Assembly (NCBI GenBank): GCA_900542615.1
Contig: UQOG01000079.1
Location: forward strand, 1-9,095
Length of the DNA stretch: 9,095 bases
DNA from: an uncultured Eubacteriales bacterium
Lineage (GTDB): Bacteria > Bacillota > Clostridia > Christensenellales > CAG-138
Direction of reading: 5' to 3'
Positions 1 through 4,944 of this stretch are shown here, piece after piece (position 1 is the stretch's first letter; each line of letters starts with the position of its first letter). Below the pieces are notes generated by a model. That model was not told where the DNA came from. It was given only the letters and a program-made list of their open reading frames with translations, and did not search any database. The position numbers and the translations under genes were made by a program.

Positions 1-82
1 GGCCCCCCGCACCTTTGTGCGCGCTGTGCGCGCCCGCCGCCCCCCGCCCGGCCGGAGCGACCCACGGGGCAACGCGGTGTCT

Positions 83-113
83 ATCCCGCAAAATCGGGAT
101 CGGGCTATTTTTT
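83..113 (+). terminator. Weak hairpin plus T-run at left edge
   Basis: ATCCCG (83-88) and CGGGAT (95-100) form a 6-bp stem with a 6-nt loop, and six Ts follow at 108-113. Read on the plus strand this could end a transcript entering from the left, although seven bases separate stem and T-run, which is poor. On the minus strand, downstream of queH, no T-run follows, so it is not a convincing queH terminator. Bases 1-82 are very GC-rich and I see no gene in them. Confidence 0.25.
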
Positions 114-638
114 CCGTTTGGTATAGCGTTCCTCCTCGCTGAAGATGCAGCCGCAGTATTTTTGCATGTAAAGGCCGGCCTCCCGGGCCTGCTGCTGGCC
201 GGAACGGAACCGGGGCCGGAAATCCCGGTACAGGAAGGAGACCCCCTGGGCCTGGGCGGCGGTGTTGGCCACCTGCTGCATGAGGGGATGATCCTGATAG
301 GGGCTGATGAACAGGGTGCTGGTAAAGGCGTCAAAGCCGTTTTGGGCGGCGTATTGGGCCGCGGCGTTGAACCGGAGGGCATAGCAGGTGGCGCAGCGGT
401 CGTCCCAGCTGGGCAGGGCGGAAAGGAAGGGCCGCAGGCCGTACTGGTCCATTTCGATGAGCCGGACGCCGATGGATTGCAAATACGCCCGGGCGGTATC
501 CCGGCGGGCCCGGTATTCGGTAAAGGGATGGATGTTGGGGTTGTACCAGAAGGCCACGGGCTCCAAGCCCTCCTCCCGGAGCTGCTGGATACAGGCAACG
601 GAGCAGGGGGCGCAGCAAACATGCAACAGCAGGGACAT
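105..638 (-). CDS. queH: Epoxyqueuosine reductase QueH
   Basis: A 177-residue protein of the QueH family (formerly DUF208), the iron-sulfur enzyme that reduces epoxyqueuosine to queuosine at the tRNA wobble position, the last step of queuosine synthesis; it replaces the cobalamin-dependent QueG in many anaerobes. Visible hallmarks are the N-terminal HVCCAPCS (residues 6-13), WYNPNIHPFTEY (31-42), the CATCY pair (82-86) followed by ALRF, TSTLFISPYQDH (106-117) and the C-terminal YCGCIFS (161-167). Paired cysteines at 8-9, 82/85 and 162/164 fit the family's metal-binding set, and the length is normal. The ATG at 638 is preferred because GGAGGT lies 6 bases upstream and the longer reading frame would run back into the promoter. 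It is transcribed alone, with no other queuosine gene in view. Confidence 0.95.
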   Translation of the reverse strand: MSLLLHVCCAPCSVACIQQLREEGLEPVAFWYNPNIHPFTEYRARRDTARAYLQSIGVRLIEMDQYGLRPFLSALPSWDDRCATCYALRFNAAAQYAAQNGFDAFTSTLFISPYQDHPLMQQVANTAAQAQGVSFLYRDFRPRFRSGQQQAREAGLYMQKYCGCIFSEEERYTKRKK

Positions 639-678
639 AAAACCACCTCCGCAAATGGGGAAAACAAGCTCTGGGAAC

Positions 679-707
679 AGTAAAGCACAGGCCGGGGGGA
701 AAGTCAA
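679..707 (-). promoter_or_regulatory. Sigma-A promoter of queH
   Basis: On the minus strand TTGACT (702-707) is separated by exactly 17 bases from TTTACT (679-684), which is preceded by TGC, an extended -10. The start point would be near 672, giving a leader of about 35 nt to the GGAGGT site. No riboswitch-sized leader is present. Confidence 0.7.
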
Positions 708-749
708 GACGATGGCGGGGAAATCGGCCGTCCGGCTGAGGATAACCCG

Positions 750-763
750 ATTGCCCGGGCAAT
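750..763. repeat. Perfect 14-bp palindrome ATTGCCCGGGCAAT
   Basis: ATTGCCC is followed at once by its complement GGGCAAT. It lies between the putP terminator and the queH promoter, about 45 bases upstream of the queH -35. A nearby GCCGGGC (764-770) gives an alternative hairpin with 753-758. It could be a regulator site or simply a GC-rich hairpin; nothing in the sequence decides. Confidence 0.4.
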
Positions 764-771
764 GCCGGGCG

Positions 772-809
772 AAAAAAGCAAAGGCCGCCCCGGATCCCTC
801 CGGGGCGGC
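772..809 (-). terminator. Intrinsic terminator of putP
   Basis: A perfect 10-bp stem, GCCGCCCCGG (784-793) with CCGGGGCGGC (800-809) and a 6-nt loop, is followed on the minus strand by CTTTGC and six Ts (777-772). It starts 38 bases after the putP stop codon. A second small palindrome, TTTCCCGGGAAA (835-846), lies directly after the stop. Confidence 0.9.
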
Positions 810-847
810 ATGGGTTGGAAAAACCGTGGGGATATTTCCCGGGAAAC

Positions 848-2416
848 TTATGCCTGGGGATTGCGGGCCAGGTCGAATTCCTGCTGGATCTGGGCGCTGG
901 GCGCGGGGGTCAGCAGGGAGACCAACAGGATGGCCAGGCAGCTGAGGACAAAGGCGGGGAAGAGCTCGTAAATGCCGAACACGCCGCCCAAGGGCTTGAG
1001 CGCCAGCTTCCAGAGGAACACCATCACGCCGCCGGTGACCATACCGGCCACGGCGCCTGCCTGGGTGGTCCGCTTCCAGAACAGGGAGAAGAGCATGATG
1101 GGGCCGAACACCGCGCCAAAGCCGGCCCAGGCAAAGGAAACGATGGTGAAGATGACGCTGTTTTCGTCCATGGCGATGATCACGCCCACCACGGCGATCA
1201 GCAGCAGGATGATCCGGCTCATGGTCATCACCTGTTTATCCGAGGCGTCCTTTTTGAGGATGCCCTTGAAGATGTTCAGGGAGACGGCGGAGGCGGCGAT
1301 AAGCAGATAGGAATCCGAGGAGCTGATGGTGGCGGCCAGGATGCCCGCCATCACCAGGCCGGCCAACAGGGGAGGCAGCAGGTGGCGGGAGAGTACGATA
1401 AATACGTTTTCCGCGCCGCTGGCGGTGTTGAGGGTCTCGTGGACCGGGAACATGGCCCGGCCCATCAGGCCGATGAGCACCGCAGCCGTTAGGGAGATCA
1501 CCACCCATACCGTGGCGATCCGGCGGGCCCGCACCAGTTCGTCGGTTTTGCGGATGGCCATGAACCGGAGCAGCACCTGGGGCATACCGAAGTAGCCCAG
1601 GCCCCAGGACAGGGTGGAGATGATGGTCAGCAAGCCGTAGCTGCCCGCCGCCCCGAACACCGGCGCGCCGTTGGCCACCTGCTGGACGCCGCTGGCGTCC
1701 ACGCTGGGGCTGGCGATGCCGAAGAAGGTGAAGAAGCCGGGGATATCCTTGGCGTTGTTCACCACGGCCTGGAGGCCGCCGGCGGCCAAGGTGCCGGTAA
1801 TGAGGATCACCGTTAGGGCAAAGATCATCACCACAGCCTGCATAAAGTCGCTGGCGCTTTCCGCCAGGAAGCCGCCTAGGAAGGTATAGATCACCACGAA
1901 TACCGCGCCGGCGATCATCATGGATTGATAGGAAGCGCCAAACAGGGTGCTAAAGAGCTTGCCGCAGGTGACGAAGCAGCTGGAGGCGTAAACCGTAAAG
2001 AAGATCAGAATAAATAGGGCGGCAAGGGTCATAATGACCTTTTTCTTTTCATGGAACCGGTTGGAGAAGAAATCCGGCAGGGTGATGGCGTCCCCGGCCA
2101 CGGCGGAATAGCGGCGGAGGCGTTTGGCCACCAGCAGCCAGTTGATATAGGTGCCCAGGGCCAAGCCGATGGAGGTCCAGGCGGCGTCGCTCAAGCCGCA
2201 CCAATAGGCCACGCCGGGCAAGCCCATGAGCAGCCAGCCGCTCATATCCGAGGCCTCGGCGCTCATGGCGGTGACCCAGGGCCCCAGGGACCGGCCGCCC
2301 AGGAAATAATCCTCGCTGCTCTGGTTGGAACGCTTGGCGAAGTAGATGCCGATCCCGATAACCACCGCCATATAGCACACCATGGCGATAAGGATCTGAA
2401 GACTGCCTTCTTGCAT
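848..2416 (-). CDS. putP: Sodium/proline symporter PutP
   Basis: A 522-residue inner-membrane transporter of the sodium:solute symporter family (LeuT fold, about 13 membrane helices) that imports proline driven by sodium. The PutP signature is in helix 2: MSAEASDMSGW followed by LLMGLPG (residues 51-68), where the Asp and Trp match the substrate and sodium site of Escherichia coli PutP. Helix 6 carries SWGLGYFGMPQVLLRF (270-285), and the sodium-binding helix 9 region is LAATISSSDSYLLIAASAV (360-378). Length is close to the family's roughly 500 residues. The ATG at 2416 was chosen because a G-rich ribosome site (2425-2430) sits 8 bases upstream; the TTG at 2422 would be too close to it. The gene is monocistronic, with its own promoter and terminator. 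The proline preference is inferred from similarity to PutP over other family branches. Confidence 0.93.
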   Translation of the reverse strand: MQEGSLQILIAMVCYMAVVIGIGIYFAKRSNQSSEDYFLGGRSLGPWVTAMSAEASDMSGWLLMGLPGVAYWCGLSDAAWTSIGLALGTYINWLLVAKRLRRYSAVAGDAITLPDFFSNRFHEKKKVIMTLAALFILIFFTVYASSCFVTCGKLFSTLFGASYQSMMIAGAVFVVIYTFLGGFLAESASDFMQAVVMIFALTVILITGTLAAGGLQAVVNNAKDIPGFFTFFGIASPSVDASGVQQVANGAPVFGAAGSYGLLTIISTLSWGLGYFGMPQVLLRFMAIRKTDELVRARRIATVWVVISLTAAVLIGLMGRAMFPVHETLNTASGAENVFIVLSRHLLPPLLAGLVMAGILAATISSSDSYLLIAASAVSLNIFKGILKKDASDKQVMTMSRIILLLIAVVGVIIAMDENSVIFTIVSFAWAGFGAVFGPIMLFSLFWKRTTQAGAVAGMVTGGVMVFLWKLALKPLGGVFGIYELFPAFVLSCLAILLVSLLTPAPSAQIQQEFDLARNPQA

Positions 2417-2472
2417 AAACAAGACCCCCCTTTAATAATGACAATGCAAAAGAATGCTGCAAAATATGAATA

Positions 2473-2501
2473 ATTGTAGCAGATGTTTAGAAATTAAACA
2501 A
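2473..2501 (-). promoter_or_regulatory. Sigma-A promoter of putP
   Basis: On the minus strand TTGTTT (2496-2501), 17 bases, then TACAAT (2473-2478), preceded by TGC (extended -10). The predicted start near 2466 gives a leader of about 50 nt. The promoter begins just after the rsmA terminator T-run, so putP is insulated from the upstream operon. Confidence 0.8.
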
Positions 2502-2510
2502 TAAAAATTC

Positions 2511-2544
2511 AAAAAAAAGCCCGAGAATTTATAAATTCTCAGGC
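2511..2544 (-). terminator. Intrinsic terminator of the yabE-rsmA operon
   Basis: On the minus strand a hairpin pairs GCC (2544-2542), a G-U pair and the palindrome GAGAATTTATAAATTCTC (2540-2523) with GGC, and is followed by eight Ts (2518-2511). The stop codon of rsmA is 17 bases before it. Confidence 0.9.
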
Positions 2545-2560
2545 ATTCCCGGCAACGGGA

Positions 2561-3370
2561 TCAGGGGAGGAGGGCTGTGCACAGGCTGGCCAGCTGTTGG
2601 GGCGAAAGGGCTTCCGCCCGGCAGCCGGGGTCAAGATCCAGGCTGGCAAGGGCCGCATCCAGGCCGGGATAGGCCTTTAGGTTGTTGCGCAGGGTTTTGC
2701 GGCGCATGGCGAAGGCCTGCTGCAAAAACCCGGCAAACTGGGGGAGGAAGGGGCGGTCCCGGCTTTCCAGCGCCACCACCCGGGAATCCACCCCCGGCTG
2801 GGGGTAATAGTCCGCCGGGGAAAGGGAGCACAGCGCCCGGGGCTGGTAATAGTACTGGGCCAGCACGGCCAGGGGGCCGTATTGCCGGGAGCCGGGCTGG
2901 GCAAAGAACCGGTCCGCGCATTCCGCCTGGGCCATGAGGGCCATGCGAGGAATGGGCAGGCCGCAGGACAGCAGCCGCAGGCAAATGGGGGTGGTGACGT
3001 AATAGGGCAGGTTGGCCGCCACGGAAAAGGGCCCCCCTAGGATGGCGTGGATCTCCTCCAAATCGGCCTTTAGAAAATCCCCCTGGAGCAGGGTAAACCG
3101 GGGCGCCTGGCCGAAGAGAGCCTGGAGGGCCTGGCATAGGGCCGGGTCGATCTCCACGGCGCACACCCGCCGGGCCCGGGCCAGCAGGGGCTCTGTCAAC
3201 GCCCCCAGCCCCGGGCCGATCTCCAGCACGGGGCCTCCGTCCGGACAGGCCGCCGCCGCGATGGCTTCCGCCTTCTCCCTGTCCGCCAAAAAGTTTTGCC
3301 CCAGCCCCCGGTTGGGGCTGAGGCCAAACCTGGCCAGCAGGGCCTTGACTTGCTGGACGTCCTGCATCAT
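2561..3370 (-). CDS. rsmA: 16S rRNA (adenine1518/1519-N6)-dimethyltransferase RsmA/KsgA
   Basis: A 269-residue Rossmann-type methyltransferase that uses S-adenosylmethionine to dimethylate two adjacent adenines in the 3'-terminal hairpin of 16S rRNA, a late step of 30S maturation. Motifs in order: GLGQNFL (22-28), the SAM-binding VLEIGPGLGALT (48-59), AVEID (71-75), GDFL (97-100), the catalytic ANLPYYVTTP (119-128), ECADRF and PGSRQYG (150-165), VDSRVVAL (194-201) and the C-terminal AFAMRRKTLRNNL (219-231). The ATG at 3370 overlaps the stop of the upstream wall-protein gene as ATGA, which favours this start and translational coupling; a second ATG follows directly at 3367, and no strong ribosome site precedes either. 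The MAQAECA stretch differs slightly from the usual MVQKEVA. Length and motif set are complete. Confidence 0.96.
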   Translation of the reverse strand: MMQDVQQVKALLARFGLSPNRGLGQNFLADREKAEAIAAAACPDGGPVLEIGPGLGALTEPLLARARRVCAVEIDPALCQALQALFGQAPRFTLLQGDFLKADLEEIHAILGGPFSVAANLPYYVTTPICLRLLSCGLPIPRMALMAQAECADRFFAQPGSRQYGPLAVLAQYYYQPRALCSLSPADYYPQPGVDSRVVALESRDRPFLPQFAGFLQQAFAMRRKTLRNNLKAYPGLDAALASLDLDPGCRAEALSPQQLASLCTALLP

Positions 3371-4581
3371 TTGCGCACCAGGATCGTCACGTCGTATTTG
3401 GTGCCCCAGCGCATGGCTTCCGAACGGGTGTTCAGCCAAATATCCAGCTGGTTCATAGGTTCCCCCTCGTCGTTGACATAGTTCCGAAAGGCGCCGGTAT
3501 CCTGGGCGGTGCCGTAGCCATAGCCCTTGATATAGATTTCGCTGCCATAGGGGATGTAGTAGGTATTCACCGCAATGGTCCCCAGCTTGGGGGTGGTGCC
3601 TGTGGCGGTGCGGGTGCCGGTGCAGTAGGCGGTGATCTTGTCCACCGTCATTTCCACCCAGCCGTTTTCCCCGGCCACCGGCGCTTCCTTCCAGCGGCGG
3701 AATTCGCCTTCGAAATTGGTTTGGTATTTGATCTTGGTGCCGATGCGCACCACCTCGTCTACCGCCGGGGAGATCACCACCTGATCCGCCACCTCCCGGG
3801 ATACCTCTATCCCGTCCTTGACGGTGATCCGCTGGGTCACCTGCTTTTTCCCGTTGACCCCTTCCACCTCTACCTTTTTGTAGTCTTCGTATTCGTCATC
3901 GTCCTTGATGACCACCTCGTCGTATTCCAGGGTTTTGTAGCTGACCTCATAGGAAATATCCACCGCCGTGTGGGTGATGCGCATCCCCGGCTCCACATCC
4001 GCAAAGGGCAGCTGGGAAAGCTCGTCCCCGGAGGCGTAGGAGACCTTGGCCTTGCTCAGGGCCTCTCCCACGGTGCCTTCGCTCATATGCAGCACCTGCA
4101 CCTGGCCCCCGGACTGAACCGCCACCGGATATGCCCGGGTCACCTCTACCCGCATGTCGGGCTCCAGGACCGCGTCCAAATCGGGGGATACGGAATCCCC
4201 TGTGCGCAGGGTCACGCCGGCGGCGTCCAGCAGAGCCTGTACCGTTTCCCCCTGGAGGGAGAAGTCCGTCTCCACCCCGTCTACCAGCAGGGTTACCTGG
4301 ACGCGGGGGTCCGGCCGGGTGGCGGCAAAGCAGAAAAACCCCGCCGCCAGCACCCCGGCGCAGCCCAGGGCAATGGCCGGCCACAAAGGGGCCTTTTCCT
4401 TTACCGGGGCGGCGGGGGCGGGCTGGCCGGCGGCCCGCTGGGCCCGGGACTTGCGCTTGCGGGGCAAATGCCCCCGAACGCCTTCGGCAATGTGGGCGAA
4501 AAACCCCGCTATGCTTGCAGCCCGCCTTTGCAGGAATGCACGTATATCCTGAAACGGGCGTTTTCTTCTACGTCGTGCCAT
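3367..4581 (-). CDS. yabE: DUF348-G5-3D domain wall protein (YabE/Rpf-like)
   Basis: A 404-residue membrane-anchored protein. A basic cytoplasmic N-terminus (MARRRRKRPF) is followed by one membrane helix (about 65-87), two DUF348 repeats (about 95-150 and 151-207), a G5 domain (about 209-283) and a C-terminal 3D domain (about 308-402) acting outside the cell. 3D domains are found in peptidoglycan lytic proteins such as Bacillus YabE and YocH, so a role in wall turnover is likely but not shown. The DTG (361-363) and LDIW (379-382) aspartates are present; the first of the three naming aspartates is replaced by asparagine (IAVNT, 336-340), and an extra loop (366-378) separates the other two. The start at 4581 has AAGGAG 7 bases upstream; the longer frame lacks this. 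It lies directly upstream of rsmA, as in Bacillus, but the rnmV gene usual between them is absent. Confidence 0.88.
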   Translation of the reverse strand: MARRRRKRPFQDIRAFLQRRAASIAGFFAHIAEGVRGHLPRKRKSRAQRAAGQPAPAAPVKEKAPLWPAIALGCAGVLAAGFFCFAATRPDPRVQVTLLVDGVETDFSLQGETVQALLDAAGVTLRTGDSVSPDLDAVLEPDMRVEVTRAYPVAVQSGGQVQVLHMSEGTVGEALSKAKVSYASGDELSQLPFADVEPGMRITHTAVDISYEVSYKTLEYDEVVIKDDDEYEDYKKVEVEGVNGKKQVTQRITVKDGIEVSREVADQVVISPAVDEVVRIGTKIKYQTNFEGEFRRWKEAPVAGENGWVEMTVDKITAYCTGTRTATGTTPKLGTIAVNTYYIPYGSEIYIKGYGYGTAQDTGAFRNYVNDEGEPMNQLDIWLNTRSEAMRWGTKYDVTILVRK

Positions 4582-4639
4582 GGATTCACTCCTTGTTTCA
4601 ATTGACGCCAGGGCAAATGCCGGCCGGCTGTTTCCGGGA

Positions 4640-4669
4640 CGCCCCATGGGGCGCTATCCCCGCAGATAG
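4640..4669. repeat. Two abutting inverted repeats in the yabE-like leader
   Basis: CGCCCCATGGGGCG (4640-4653) is a perfect palindrome. Immediately beside it CTATC (4654-4658) pairs with GATAG (4665-4669). Both fall in the first 30 or so nucleotides of the predicted minus-strand transcript, so they could stabilise the 5' end or act as an operator. Neither has a T-run. Confidence 0.4.
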
Positions 4670-4673
4670 ACTT

Positions 4674-4703
4674 ATTCTAACAGGCTTCCAGCAGATCTGT
4701 CAA
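4674..4703 (-). promoter_or_regulatory. Sigma-A promoter of the yabE-rsmA operon
   Basis: On the minus strand a consensus TTGACA (4698-4703), 18 bases, then TAGAAT (4674-4679). The start point would be near 4667, leaving a leader of about 85 nt. This promoter diverges from the PBP promoter; their -35 boxes are 42 bases apart. Confidence 0.85.
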
Positions 4704-4745
4704 TTTCTTCGGCCCCTCCAGCCTGTAAACAAACCGTGGCGTGCA

Positions 4746-4774
4746 TTTACAGGGAAGCATTGCCAAGTTATAAT
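4746..4774 (+). promoter_or_regulatory. Sigma-A promoter of the PBP gene leader
   Basis: TTTACA (4746-4751), exactly 17 bases, then a consensus TATAAT (4769-4774). The start point would be near 4781, about 165 bases before the PBP start codon, which leaves room for the structured leader. Confidence 0.85.
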
Positions 4775-4780
4775 GGATAT

Positions 4781-4892
4781 ATACTTGTCCGGCCATAGAA
4801 GCGCTTGTTGCGCCGGGCTCGCGCCGGCGCGGCCGTGGGCCGGCGCCGCTTTGGCTGGCCATCCGGCTGGGAAAGCGGCTATTTTTGTTTTT
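4781..4892 (+). promoter_or_regulatory. Structured leader RNA, candidate attenuator of the PBP gene
   Basis: Between the promoter and the PBP start lies GC-rich RNA with competing folds. Fold A: GCGCCGG (4810-4816) pairs with CCGGCGC (4824-4830), leaving the terminator (4845-4892) free to form. Fold B: CGGCGCGGCC (4825-4834) pairs with GGCC (4838-4841) and GCGCCG (4843-4848) around a GTG loop with a single bulge at 4842. Fold B uses bases of both the first hairpin and the 5' arm of the terminator, so B would act as antiterminator and the first hairpin as anti-antiterminator. I do not recognise a known riboswitch, T-box or leader peptide. The alternative is a free-standing small RNA of about 110 nt ending at the same terminator. 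Confidence 0.5.
4845..4892 (+). terminator. Intrinsic terminator inside the PBP leader
   Basis: GCCGCTTT (4845-4852) pairs perfectly with AAAGCGGC (4872-4879). Inside it GGCTGG (4853-4858) pairs with CCGGCT (4863-4868) with two G-U pairs, a CCAT loop and a GGG bulge. The stem is followed by TA, five Ts, G and five Ts (4882-4892). It sits 52 bases before the PBP start codon and downstream of the only clear promoter, so some mechanism of readthrough is needed. Confidence 0.8.
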
Positions 4893-4944
4893 CAGCAGCC
4901 CCGCGGGAGAATCGTTCCCTTGGAACATATGGAAAGGTCCTTAT

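Noticed and set aside
1..82. GC-rich left edge resembling the complement of the G-rich right edge, as a terminal inverted repeat
   Set aside because: Both are low-complexity G/C runs with no exact extended match; more likely ends of an assembled piece at hard-to-sequence DNA.
848..1492. Other open frames opposite putP, rich in His, Gln and Gly
   Set aside because: These are complements of a clear transporter gene in high-GC DNA, with biased composition and no ribosome sites.
4582..4667. Cyclic di-AMP riboswitch in the leader of the 3D-domain protein, as often found before wall hydrolase genes
   Set aside because: The leader is only about 85 nt, shorter than that riboswitch, and shows no terminator or recognisable core.
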